Shown here: in pieces, positions 33,605-44,777 of the stretch
How positions within the stretch are numbered: the stretch's first letter is position 1
Layout: the number at the start of each line of letters is the position of its first letter
Source: Vandiemenella viatica
Lineage: Eukaryota; Arthropoda; Insecta; Orthoptera; Morabidae
Assembly (NCBI GenBank): GCA_031002005.1
Contig: CM061921.1
Coordinates: 179,188,935-179,252,934 of the forward strand
Reading direction: 5' to 3'
Length of the DNA stretch: 64,000 nt
The notes under the pieces: generated by a model
Seen by the model: the letters and a program-made list of their open reading frames with translations, nothing else
Told to the model about the DNA's origin: nothing
Databases searched by the model: none
Position numbers and translations under genes: made by a program

Positions 33605-35155
33605 CTCTCTTCCAAAGTTAAAAGCACCTTCAATGATTTAACAGTTTTCTTTCATCTTTTAAAAAATTATTTTAGTCTCATGTAAGTTACTTCTACTTTA
33701 CATCTCTAGTTTCAAATTCAAAAGTTTTAAATTGTTATTATATATGTTGAAAAGCAAGTTATGTTGTACTGTAATGATCCATGTCATAAGAAATTCTCAA
33801 CTTTTCATTGTAAGACTGTTTTGTACTAAATGAAAAGGTAGTGGATATTATAGCACTGAAATTGTGCTATTTATTGTTAATTTACTAGCATTTTGATAAC
33901 TTCTTCATTTACTTCCATATTATACTGCCCACATTAATCATTTACCCAAATGCATGAAAATAACAATTTGGGAGAAATGGGCAAAATCTATATTGAAAAT
34001 CCATCAGAATACAAAGGCAGATATGTATATTGACTAAAAAATGATTATTTATGTTAAAAAAAAGATTTACTGAAGGTGACTGAAAAGTATAAATATGAAA
34101 TGAGTTTGCTTTCTGGCCTAGCATAGACCTTCACAGTGACAACAGGTTTAATAAATAATATCAAATAGTTGTTAGTAAAGTCTTATATGTGGCTTAATAA
34201 TAGTTAAATTTGGGGAGGGGGGGGGCAGGGGGAGGAAGAGGACAGAATGTGAATGACAAATTTGATTTACATAATTCTGTATAGAACTGCAAAAACTTGC
34301 TAAAAATGCATGAAAGGAGAAAAAATAAGTATATGAATGCTTGTTTGAGATGTGTGTTGTCAACACATCAGCTCCATTAAAAAGTGTCACCATGTTGTAC
34401 TTGAAATCTGCTCCTCAATCTACTGCAGAAATTATTATTCACCGAAAGAGTTCCTTCATGAGAAAGAATTTATATACCCAGTTGTTGCAATGCATATTTT
34501 CACACCTCCTTTATTTAGAGTAATACATAAAAAAAGAAATCCCTCTAGGCTCTTGATATGAAAATTAGCCTACCCATTACCTCCATTCATCTTCTGCTCA
34601 CATACTAGCTTAAAAAAAAGAAAAATCTGGAGTGCAAATCTATGAAGCCATTACTCACACCACATCAATGTTTTTGCTTGGAAACTGAGTTTTAATGCAA
34701 GAGTTAAGTAAGGAAACAAGAATATAATCTAATGAGGCATATGTTAAAAAGGTAGCAACAGTGTTGGATGTAGAAATGTTGCATAGCATATTTTGGTTTC
34801 AGATTCTTTGTGCATTGACCATCATTTAGCTGATGGTAAAATGCTACAGGCATGTAATAAATAATATGGATTTTCAGTGTAAAGCAAGTGGTTTTTTAAA
34901 AATATGTATTAAATTTTCTGGATAATAGTCATTAGCCAGAATCTTCAACCAGCTGCAGAAATTAATGGAATTGTTCATAATTGTTTTTGCTAAAAGAAAA
35001 TCATTTACATTATGAATCAGTAAATGTACATAAAATAAATTTTCTTACACATCATGATAAAAATTGTTGCCTCTGAACTAATATTGACCATTCTTATTTT
35101 GAATAAAAAGTTTTAATCACTATACAGTGTAATGAAGCAGTTATCTTGCGTGCAT
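33605..35155. other. AT-rich spacer, nothing recognised
   Basis: No supported gene. A G-rich run lies near 34215-34240. Open frames around 33942-34560 have no motif. Confidence 0.5.
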
Positions 35156-35159
35156 TAAA

Positions 35160-35990
35160 GAAACAATGGTAACACGTGACAGATGAGAACAATTTCAGTG
35201 ATCAAGATAGGATAACTAGCTGGGTGAGCTAACATGGGATGAAGATAAATCAAAAGAACAGTCAGCTTATTAGGTACACAGATAAAAAGCTAAAGTTTAA
35301 TTACAATTATAAAGTGCGGAAGGAACTACTTATTGAAGACTCGAAATGTAAATACCTGGGTAACACATTTCACAGCAGACTTAACTGGGCAGGACACACT
35401 GGACAGGTAGTAGGGAAAGGGTTCAAAATACTTCACTGGAGAAGTAAGGGAATTGGGGTACAAAACTTTGGTCAGACCACTGCTGCAATATGGTGGTGTA
35501 GTTTGGGATCCACATTTTGAGAATCAAATACAGGAGTTGGGGGGAGGGGGGTGCAGAGGAGGGCTGGCAGGTTTGTCTTTGGAAATTACCACAGAACACA
35601 ATCGGTAACTAATATGATAAAGGAGCTGGAGTGGGATTGATTGGAGGATAGAAGGAGGGTGAAGAGAGTCATGGGAGTGTACAAAGCCTATACTGGTGAT
35701 GAATCATGGAAAGATATTGGTGGGAAAATTAAGAGAGGTGTTTGAAAGGGTAAGGTTGACCACGGCCACAAGCTGGCACTTGATTTCGGACATAAGGATG
35801 CGGGAAAATTTTCTTTCGTAGGAAAGGGAGTGAGGGACTGGAATAAATTGTAAAGAGAATTGATGATAACTTAATGGAAACACTGAAAGAATTTAAAGTA
35901 AAAATTAGTAGAGGGCATAAGTAGGTTGGAAGGGGCATGGGTGTAGGGAGATTGCCACCGGAGTGGGCGCTCCATCACAATTTTATCAAT
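35160..35990 (+). mobile_element. Non-LTR retrotransposon 3'-end remnant, second copy of the 3085-3595 family
   Basis: The plus-strand frame at 35239-35520 reads SKCKYLGNTFHSRLNWAGHT, the L-G-x-x-x-x-x-x-L-x-W-x-x-H block after the LINE RT domain. NFGQTTAAIW follows (the LVRP-x-x-E-Y region, with a changed frame). Further on, ITTEHNR-type words and the 3' GGGAGATTGCCACCGGAG match copy 1. Frameshifts and an (ATT)n-like end near 35990 mark a dead, 5'-truncated insertion. Confidence 0.75.
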
Positions 35991-36489
35991 TATTATTATT
36001 ATAATTTAAGAAAAATAAAATTGATTAAATAAACAAAGGCTCGATGAAATAACATTAGTACAAGAATAAAATAATCATTTTATTAAAAGCCTTAAAACTC
36101 TAAAAGTCTTGAATGAAAATAATTTAAGATTGTAATGTCACAAAAAAAGCAGCATTGTTGGAATTATAAAATCATAAATAAAATGAATTGAAGTCTAAAT
36201 GATAAAGGATAATGTAATAAAGAACAAGAACATATATAATTCACTTCATTTGAAACTTAACACATTGCGAATTTAAAAGAGCAATTTTTCACAAGTGATG
36301 AAATAGCATGATGTTAATTAGATATGGCAAAGGAATAAAACGGTAATACAGTTAAGTAAAACGGGAAAATTCAGAGAACACACTTACAATATTAAATATT
36401 GGGAGCAAGAAAGATTTCATAATTTAAAAAAATTAGTCAGAATATAATAGATCCGTACAAACAACATTTCATTTAAAAAAAAAAAAAAT
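35991..36489. other. AT-rich spacer, nothing recognised
   Basis: Very AT-rich, with no open frame of note. Confidence 0.55.
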
Positions 36490-36649
36490 CCTCTTGGGTA
36501 ACTAGCAGAGTGAGCCCATTAATAACACTGGATGTTTTGGCGGTCATTAACTCTGCCGCCATTGTCTGAGTTGACAATGGCAGCAGAGTTAATGACGGCT
36601 GAAACTTCGTGTTTTATCAACCGACTCACTCGGCTAGTTACGCAAAAGG
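36490..36649. mobile_element. 160-bp palindromic (foldback/MITE-like) element
   Basis: Arms of 77 bp (36490-36566 and 36573-36649) are inverted around a 6-bp centre TGAGTT. The inner 29 bp are almost perfect (GTCATTAACTCTGC.GCCAT). The outer parts are diverged but still match (GTAACTAGC.GAGTGAG). It would fold into a strong hairpin. A related word occurs at 18745-18770. No coding capacity. The frame crossing it is a by-product. Confidence 0.8.
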
Positions 36650-37323
36650 ATTTTAATTGTAATCAGTGCCGAGAAAACCTCCAGTATTACATAAGCATTC
36701 CATTAACAGCAAAGCAATTAGAAACTGTAAAAAAACTATAAATTCGGATTATGCATATTGAAAAATATCTAAATACATGAGGAGAAATATAAGACAAAAA
36801 TTAATAAGTTTTTACTGATTTGAAGCATACAAGTGGAAATTGGGAAACGTATAACCATGAAGTTTTAAAAATAAAGGGCGGAATTTAGAAAAGAAAAACA
36901 GATTCATAAATAATAATTTTTGTTCCAACTGGGATGAATGATTTAAAAAGTAACCGTAATATAAAAATTCTTAAAGTGTTCGAACTTTAAAGGTCGATTA
37001 AAAAAGTGTTAAGGAATAAACTGTTTGAAAAAATATCATTCCTGTAAATTGGGAAAGTTTCAAATAGATCAGTTGAAGGTGAGAATTTTTACTGTTATTT
37101 TTGTACCTCTATGACAACAAGAGAACGAGAAGAATAAAAACATATAATAACTAGTGCTTATTTAAACTTAGCCTATCTCGAACAATTTAAGTTATTAAAA
37201 TATGTAGAATAATTTCAAGTATAACTTATCATCTGAAGGCATAACAAGTCAGTTAAAAAGAAAGACCGGGAGTACTGAAACACTTTTTTGACAAGAAGTA
37301 GGACAACTGTATAATAGGAATCC
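36650..37323. other. AT-rich spacer, nothing recognised
   Basis: No gene or named repeat is seen. Confidence 0.55.
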
Positions 37324-37791
37324 TGTCACATGGTCCGTCACTCAGTATTAGCATTTTTCAAAACGGACAGTTGCGTGTCGGTAAGCCCTTGGCTCATGGG
37401 CCTCGTGCAGTGGCGGAGTGATATAGAACATCACTGATGGTACAATGTGATATTCTGCGGCCATCTATAACATTTTGCGTATGAATTTTCGGGTAGAAGA
37501 CATAAACTTTTGATAAGTGTAGACTTCAGTAAACTAATGTCCAAGTAATTGCTGTGCCAGACATTCATTTAGAGGAGAGTGATTTTATAAATGTGTTAAG
37601 AGAAATTATTGGAATTTTTGGTGGGTAACCAACCCATTGTTAGTTGGACTTGCAGAATTATTTTACTACTTGAACCTACACTCATCACCTAAGGATCGAT
37701 GTGAATATACATTTTAAAGAACTTTACAAATTTTATTTCAAGCAGTAACCTACACAGACTTTAATGATTCACTAATGAATTTTATTTATTA
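37324..37791 (+). mobile_element. Possible solo LTR with primer-binding-site-like flank
   Basis: The segment from TGTCACATGG to the position just before TGGCGACCAATTG (about 37798) has the order expected for an LTR and its downstream primer-binding site. No second LTR or pol gene is present, and the ends are not confirmed by a target duplication. Confidence 0.25.
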
Positions 37792-37859
37792 GGAAGGTGG
37801 CGACCAATTGTGTGACAGTTAAAGAATGAGCAAAGACAATATAATTATATAAACTAAAC

Positions 37860-38097
37860 TAACTCCACAATCCGAAGGAGGCACACTAAGCCATTGTATC
37901 AGAGGTAGGATGGTCAGTTCCTTTCCTCTGTGACCTACAGTTTAACATGGAATCAGAACCACGGAGCGTCCTGGCATAGCTCATATGATCAAACATAACT
38001 CTAAAAATTCCTGCGCCTGCCGGGATTCAAACCCGGGTCACAAGCAGCATTTTGAAAGCAAGCGCCTTAACCACTGAACTACCAGACCACTCATAAG
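37860..38097 (-). mobile_element. tRNA-derived SINE, family 2
   Basis: On the minus strand the head reads GTAGTTCAGTGGTTAAGGCG (A box) and then a perfect T-arm, CCGGGTTTGAATCCCGG (B box). A non-tRNA body follows (CCAGGACGCTCCGTGGTTC, GTGCCTCCTTCGGATTGTGG) that runs into an AT-rich end. The acceptor and anticodon stems do not close properly, so it is a SINE head and not a functional tRNA gene. Confidence 0.75.
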
Positions 38098-38158
38098 CAC
38101 ATGGTATCAGTGAAGAGCAGTTTACGGTCGTAGTTAATAGCATTGCCTATCCTACACA

Positions 38159-38516
38159 CAGGGGCGTAGTTACTATGGGGCTAGGCGGTGCAGTGCACCG
38201 AGGCCCCTACGCTCAGGGGGCCCCCAAGCAATACCTCAGGGGCTCACAAGCATACCAAGCGCAGTTCAGACGGCAACTGGCGGCCTTTTTTTAGCTCTAC
38301 CCCGTCGTCTAAGGAGGCCCCTGAGACACAAGGAGCCTCCTCACTAAGAGCCCTCACTGCTCAGAGGGCCCCCAAGCACAACTCAGGGGCCCCAGTCTCA
38401 GCTCAGGGGCCCCCTACCAGCAACACAAAGCAAAAAAAGATCCCCCATCTGGCCTGAGGGCCCAAGATAAATAAATTTTTTGCACCGGGGCCCTTGCTGA
38501 CCTTGCTACGCTACTG
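38159..38516. mobile_element. Non-autonomous hAT-like MITE with 8-bp target duplication
   Basis: The ends CAGGGGCGTAG and CTACGCTACTG form 11-bp inverted repeats with two mismatches. CCTACACA flanks both sides (38151-38158 and 38517-38524), the 8-bp duplication typical of hAT. The interior is GC-rich with repeated CTCAGGGGCCCC words and encodes nothing credible. A diverged relative lies at 44568-44777. Confidence 0.85.
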
Positions 38517-38525
38517 CCTACACAC

Positions 38526-39285
38526 AGATGTAGGTTTTTTCATTATAATGGCACAACTCTAGTAATGTGTCCACTCTTGAAAAATAAAAAAAATCTAGAG
38601 TGAACTAACAGAATGGTTGTAGGTATGATAATAGGTATGATAAGTAGGATTCTGTCACATATCTTTTTTATTAAAAAAATAAAAATAAAAAAAATTTTAA
38701 TCTGTGCGGCTGTGTAGTGCGTCATAGCGCAGTAACTTGCTGGTTACATACACCGCCATGTCAAAAGCTGTTGCACAGTATGAAGCACACTCGGAGAGTT
38801 GAAAGGAAATAAGATGGTGATTAGCATAGATTATATATTTATTAATCCACTTAGTGAATTAATAGCACAGTATGCACACCGGACACTGGATATTTTGCAT
38901 ATAAAATGCGAAATGGGGTAATTATTATGTATCTGTTTAAATGAAGCAAAACAAGAATATAAAATATTAGGCACAAGATAATAACAGAAATAAACAAAAA
39001 AATCAGAAGTCCTAAAGCATTATTTTTTTACGAGTTCATAAATTCATTACTATAATAAAAGCTGTGCCTCATTATAAATGCCTTTAGTGACTACTTAAAT
39101 GATCAAATGGAAGCATTTTTTACTTCTGTCATTTTATTTTAGAGTGTTAGTCCTGAATTATAATACTTTTCTGATAAGATGAACTCCTACATTATTTTAG
39201 GGGGGTCTACATGTTCTCTAATGAAAAAACTGTGTACCATGTTATTTTTTAATTGAATATTGCTGTGATGGTCAATGAGAATTAA
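38526..39285. other. AT-rich spacer, nothing recognised
   Basis: No gene or named repeat is seen. Confidence 0.55.
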
Positions 39286-39289
39286 TAGT

Positions 39290-40225
39290 CTGAACATAGA
39301 ATGGAAGTTGAAGCCTGACGTATGGTGCATAGTATTTCGAAAGTAGTTGTTCTACACGTCATGGAGTCGAGGGTGTACCGAGTGAAGTTTGTGGTCGTTA
39401 TTGCCTCAAACATGGAATAGGGGAACTGGACTGCCACATGTGATAAATGATTGCAACTAAGCAGATGCGTCCAAGCAAACATCAACTGACATTGAATGAC
39501 ATGACTGTCACAATTAATCAGCTACTCACTAAGGATGTGTCTGTGCAACGACATTTGGCACTGATGGAATACAGCAGCAGAAGACCAAATCGGGGCTTTA
39601 CTAACATCAGCATTAGTGGCTCATCTGTTCTTGACTGGAAGATGCTTGGTACGAGGAGTAACGGTTTCGGCTTGTACGCACCAATGTTTGGATTCAAGTG
39701 CGGTACAAACCCCATGGATTCAACTTGTCAACAAGGCATTGTGCGACCTGCTGGTGGTTACATAATGTTGGGGAAGTTTTTTACCTACCACTGATAGGGT
39801 TCTGTGATTAAAATCTGTTTATGACAGGACATCATTATTCTCGGCTCTTTGGAGACCACTTGTAGCCCTTTATTAATTGCACATACCTTGATAAAGGAGG
39901 GAAGTTCCAGGATGAAACTAGCCTGGCTCGGGGCCCAGATTGCGTGTGAATGCTCTGAAGAAAATTGTTAACAATTCCAGCAGATGATTTTTATCAACTA
40001 GATCAGCAGATATGAGCCCCTGGATCATATTTTGGATCGCCGTTTTTGAACGAGGTCCAGTATCCACCGCTATAGGTGGCTATTAAATCAGTGGCCTTCT
40101 GGAGATTTCTGTCAGCTAGTTGAGCCCATGCCTTGTGGAAATGCACCTCTTATATTTGCAGTAGAAAGCCCTATATGTTGTTAGAGGGGTACTCTCAAAA
40201 CTTTTGGCATGTCAGCGACTCGGTA
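39290..40225 (+). pseudogene. Tc1-like transposase remnant (lineage 1)
   Basis: The longest frame (39447-39794) contains LNDMTVTINQLL and SVQRHLALMEYSSRRPNRG (the HTH/linker region). FGLYAPMFGFKCGTNPMDST, then CQQGIVRPAGGYIMLGKFF, correspond to SDESRF...GGGSIMVWG of Tc1. The first catalytic Asp box has been lost. After a stop near 39793, later frames give broken pieces resembling the C-terminal ERG...VESMPRR part. It is a deeply decayed copy. Confidence 0.7.
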
Positions 40226-40229
40226 CAAA

Positions 40230-41080
40230 CGTTTTTGCCAGGAAGTCATATAAGCAACGTAGTGGTTACTGATAGGTAGTGAATGAACATGTCCTTATTA
40301 TTTCTTAGGTGTTTGTATTAAGTTCTAATAACTGTTTATTATTTATGCTTAGTGAAACCTAAGCGCAGTGTGCGATTTCTTTGAGAATAATGAAATAATA
40401 TCGCTAACGCTCAGTTGCTATTTGGTTGCCAGTAAACTTTATGGATGATAGTGATGTGTATAACATATGACAAATTGGAAAAGGAAACATCGAATGAAGT
40501 GAAGTTGGTAAATGTGATATGGAAGAACAATAACAGCTTTAATATTTCAATTTTATACTATTTTGAGAGATAAACAGTATTATTTAAAGTTTGTAGTTAA
40601 CCAGTTGTATGGAGAATTATGTGACTTGTTAAATTAGTGTGTGCGATTACATAAAAGAAGTTTAATGTTTAATTGCTGAAAGATAGTTGACTGGAGTTAA
40701 TGTACGAAAATATAAAGTTAATTAACTAACATTTCAAAATCCGATTGTTATTTAACATGTTTCAATCTTGGATATCCCACTTTAGATGCTGAGAATCACG
40801 AAGTAGACAAACCACAAGTATAAAAATGACAAATATGATAAAATGTAAGTGTTTTAACCCTACACCATCCATGAAGCTGAGGAGCATGTTGTTCACGTAA
40901 TCGTAATACAATGGAAGAGCTGTACATCAGTAATCAAATGATAGTGGTAAAAACATCAAAGGAACGAAGACTTTGGCCATATATATACTGTAAACTTATA
41001 TATATGATCTCGAAGTAATTAAAGCCAGCCAAATAAGGGTACATTGTAATTTTAAATTGTTTATTCTGTTTATGTTTATT
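40230..41080. other. AT-rich spacer, nothing recognised
   Basis: No gene or named repeat is seen. Confidence 0.5.
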
Positions 41081-41082
41081 CC

Positions 41083-41510
41083 AGACCTAGGACCACTACT
41101 AAATGTGGACGTTCTTGAGTATCGCGGGTCCTTCTACAGTAAAGTCCGTGGCCAAGCTGGGGACAGGAGGCATCACAATGCTGTCTGGGCCGGTACCATG
41201 TGTAACAACGCGAGGAGCGCATTGCTATCTGTGAAGGACTAAGTCACCAGGGCACCAGGACGGGGCAGATGCGTAGTTGGATCTGTTGGAGAGTTAGAGC
41301 AGTATAGTAGGGTTGAGATGTCACTGTGGACCGTCGGGCCCAGAGCCTGCTATAACACCTCAGGTTTTTCTCTCTCGTCGAGAGCCATATGTTACCTGCC
41401 AACCTATCCACCCGCTATCCCATCCAATCAGGGCTTCTGGTTGTTTTCTAGTTTCTGGTCATTATCAAGCCGCATAATATTGTGCTAGATTTTTATGGTT
41501 ACCACACCGC
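41083..41510 (+). repeat. Dispersed repeat of unknown class, copy 1
   Basis: It shares word order with 42873-43545: GACCTAGGACC, TACTAAATGTGGACGTTCT, GAGTATC.CGG, TTGGAGAGTTAGA.CAG, CTCAGGT.TTTCTC, TCGAGAGC.ATATGTTA and TTTCTGGTC. No coding sequence. The two copies are direct repeats 1.8 kb apart. They could be old LTRs of one element, but nothing retroviral lies between. Confidence 0.7.
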
Positions 41511-42872
41511 CAGTGGGTGTTTGTCAAGGCTGATCATTTGGCCGTAGTCTGTTAATGTGGTCTGAACTTCTACTTTGGAACAGGAAACCAACAGACAAAT
41601 TATAATGGTGTACGCTGAGTGTTTCAATCCCTAAGGTCATTCACACTGTCGTTTTAGCCACCATAGAAGTCATTTTTCTGGTAGCAGCTAGGAGGGCTGA
41701 ACTCTAAAGGAAATAAGCAATTGTGGCAAAAACACAAAAATAAGTGGCGTAAGGTGTTGTGTTTTAAGCCCTAAAACCAACAGACCAACATGTTTCTAGT
41801 ATCAACTGTCCAGTCGATCCCAACAGTAGTACCACAGAGGTTCTTTATGTGATAAAAGCCAACAGTATCAAACCCTTGATCAAGCATTCAATTTATGGTT
41901 AGCGTGGATCTTGTAACTTTCTTCTTCTATTTTCCCAAAAAGTTTCACAGCCAGGAGAAGATTGTCGGCTAAGACAAGAAATATGGTTTTTCAGAAGGTA
42001 GAGAGGATGATAGGTCAAGATTGTCTGAGCCGAGAGATTCGTCAGAGGCAATGATTAAAATGTTTCGGAGTAGCTGCTAGAAGCCGCTATGCACCAGAAG
42101 CAATTGGTCTCCATACAGCGAGAGGTGGACAGAATCTGTTTTCGGGCTGTGAGCGAGCGACGAGGCAGAGGATGGTGGATGTCTCCCGTGCTGTCATCGA
42201 GGACGTGAGACGCAGAGGATGTAACAGTCAGCAGAAGCAACGGCGCCATGGTGAAACTAGACCATTAAAAGGTAGATGTTTAAGATAAACAATTACCAAA
42301 AATGGTTGAATTAATATATGGGGAAAGTTCCTTTGCTAAGGTTGGAACAAAAGAGAATCAAAGATATATCGGGGTGTAGACATCCTGTAAAGAGTGTACA
42401 ATTATAATAGAGGATTAATTAATGTAGCTGCGACTAGGAAGCAGGTGTTAAGTATTCCTTGTAAGAAAGAATAGCCGTAAGATGGACAGAGTCATGACCG
42501 TGGAAGGTAGCGCATAAGTTATCAGGGGTGCCGTAATGAAACATCACGCGTTCGGAAAAGCTTCCAAAAGTATACTTTGTAATTGCTGAAGGAGCATTTG
42601 ATTGATGGATTGTCAAAGTTATTATGATCAATATAGAAGCATTTGGTTGTCGAAACATTGTTTCTAGTTGGAGGATTTTCAACTACCTAATTATAAGGTT
42701 GTAAACTACTGAAATTGTAAATTTATGGAACTATATCTAGAGTTTAGGTCCAGCACAATCTTTGGTGCTTGCAGTTGTCGCCAGTTAGGGACCATTAGAG
42801 GTGTACGATAAATTGTGATTACGCTCACCATCCCAGTTAGGGTTCATTTGGAAGGAGAGGTGCCTAGGTCCT
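41511..42872. other. DNA between the two direct repeats
   Basis: No known element is recognised. A 64-codon minus-strand frame at 42055-42249 has a strong ATG context (CACCATGG) and a hydrophobic N-terminus. It is listed among the findings because its reality is uncertain. Confidence 0.4.
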
Positions 42873-43325
42873 TGTATTAAGATCATTACTAAATACGGAC
42901 ATTCTCGAGTATCACGGAATCTTTAACAGTAAAGCCCGCGGTCACGCTGAGGACAGGCCGTGTCGCCAGAAAAGGCAATGCCTTCGGGCCCTCACCATGT
43001 ATAGCACCACGAGGAGGACCTGTTGGCTATACAGGCTGCCAGGCAACTAGGACAAGTCAGTTGCTAAGAGTTCGGAACAGCTGTAATCAGTTGGAGAGTT
43101 AGAACAGTCGAGTAGGTGAGAGACATCGCTGTGGGCTGTTCGGCCCAGGGACTCATACACAAGCTCTGACCGGAGCATTGCAGCCTCTAACTATCCAGCT
43201 GTAAGCACCAACATCCATTCCCTTGGATCATAGTGTATTGTATTAATGTATCAGTCTCGTGTAGGCATCCTTTCTATACAACTACATTCCAAATACAATG
43301 CAGTATTTCATTTCCTAGCCACATC

Positions 43326-43357
<32 letters not shown>

Positions 43358-43545
43358 CGCTCCACGCTATAACCACCTCAGGTGTTTCTCCCTCTTCGAG
43401 AGCAATATGTTATCAGCCATCCTATCCACCTATCATTCCATCTCATTGAGGGAGAGTTTTTTTTTTCAGTTGTGGTCTTGTTTCTGATCTCTGGGCATTA
43501 GTAAGGCGTCTCTTGTTGGGCTAGACCTCAATGGTTTCCGCCTTA
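42873..43545 (+). repeat. Dispersed repeat of unknown class, copy 2, with a poly(A)-tailed insert
   Basis: Homologous to 41083-41510 except for an extra ~215 bp (about 43150-43365) ending in a 31-base A run (about 43328-43358). This looks like a retroposed insert with a poly(A) tail. The copy ends about 65 bp from a serpin 2 exon border. Confidence 0.7.
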
Positions 43546-43611
43546 GCTCCTTTACTGGATCACGATAGTTTTAAATATAAGCAGACTATGTGTAAGTTGT
43601 GATGAACTTAC

Positions 43612-43960
43612 CTATATGCGATGATACAGATCCAACGGAATTTACAGCTACAAAAGATGCAGAAATGAATGCATCTTGGGTTATGGCTTTCACATATAAA
43701 GGCATTGATGGATTTCCTGAAGCTGGAAGTAAATCAGCAGATGTTGAATTGAAGATTGTTCGAATTCCAAGTTGTCTCAAAAATGGCGTCAGGTCAAGTC
43801 CACTGGAAAGTGTAGTGAACTGAGGAAGAGATACTTCTGTTTCGGTGTAGCTAAGCCAATGCGGAAGTTGTTGGAAAGATATTCCGGGAAGTTTCACTAA
43901 AAGTTCATCCATATGATCAGGAGCATCCGGCAGCAGTATCATAAGGCTGAAGGTACCAAC
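43612..43960 (-). CDS. Serpin 2, exon covering strands after 3A to the loop hinge
   Basis: The acceptor is TGATGTTTCAG and the donor ATAG|GTAAGT. The exon is 349 nt, starting in phase 0 and ending in phase 1, the same phases as serpin 1 at those points. It encodes VGTFSLMILLPD, VSLPQFTTLSSGLDLTPFL, LGIRTIF and the stretch before the reactive loop, ending FVAVNSVGSVSSHI. In inhibitory serpins the equivalent hinge is E-E-G-T-x-A-A-A-A-T. Here it is S-V-G-S-V-S-S-H-I, with His and Ile at about P10-P9. A non-inhibitory role is therefore plausible. The last exon was not found downstream. Confidence 0.88.
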
Positions 43961-44567
43961 CTGAAACATCAAGTAGGGTGATAAAATTTAGACAATGGAC
44001 AGCAGATCTGCATTGTTGAGCATGGTAGTATCTAATTTAACAATAATGCAAATATTTTAATTTTAAATATGACTTAGATGTATGACGTGTTATTGTAAAG
44101 TTCCAAACATGCAATGTTATACATGGAACATAATTCAGTAATGTTGAATAGTATGATACCGCCGCACTATTTTATGGCACTCAAAGCAATTTCGATCTCA
44201 AATATGGCGTGCGTAACATAATACCACACAAAAATTCGCTCAAATGTGTGGTTATTTCTTTTCAAACTGTTGTAAATATTATCGATTCAGTAATAATACC
44301 CACTTTTTGATTAAATATTGAAGTTTTTCCAGTGATATATATTCTTTTTATACTTAATATGAACCATACGTCATCAATAACGTCATCATTTCACGCGGTG
44401 GAAAGTAATCTCACAGGCACCGTATATTTCAGTAGAAACCGAAAATTCTTCTCCTCTTCTGAGTCACTTTTGCTACTGTTTCTTGAACATCTCCAACCCC
44501 TAACTATAAAAGTTCTTTATAGCATTGAGAACCATTGTATCTAGTATAGCCACGGCAGTGGCGCATG

Positions 44568-44777
44568 CCATGGCGTAACTATCGGAGGGCTAGGCAGTGC
44601 CATGTACCGGGACCCGAAGCTCAGGGGGCCCCAAGCTTACCTCAAGGGGCCCCCAAAGCTCGGGGAACCTCACACGACTTGGAAGAGCTAAAAACAGGGG
44701 TCGCCCATCTGGACTAAGGGCCCCAGTATTATTTTTTTTTCTGCACCGGGGCCCATGTTAACCTAGCTACGCTTCTG
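44568..44777. mobile_element. hAT-like MITE, diverged relative of 38159-38516
   Basis: It shares GGCTAGGC.GTGC, CTCAGGGGGCCCC, CCCATCTGG and TGCACCGGGGCCC, with ends CATGGCGTAAC and CTACGCTTCTG. The flanks GGCGCATG (44560-44567) and GGCGCAGG (44778-44785) match at 7 of 8 positions, consistent with an aged 8-bp target duplication. Confidence 0.75.

Noticed and set aside
38015..38095. Possible tRNA gene on the minus strand
   Set aside because: The D-loop and T-arm are good, but the acceptor stem and anticodon stem do not pair, and the sequence continues into a SINE body. It is treated as a SINE head.
38188..38457. 89-codon Pro/Ser-rich frame
   Set aside because: It lies wholly inside the GC-rich MITE and reflects its repeated CAGGGGCCCC words.
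41083..43545. LTR pair of one retrotransposon
   Set aside because: There are no TG...CA ends, primer-binding site, purine tract or gag/pol sequence between the copies, and no target duplication was seen.
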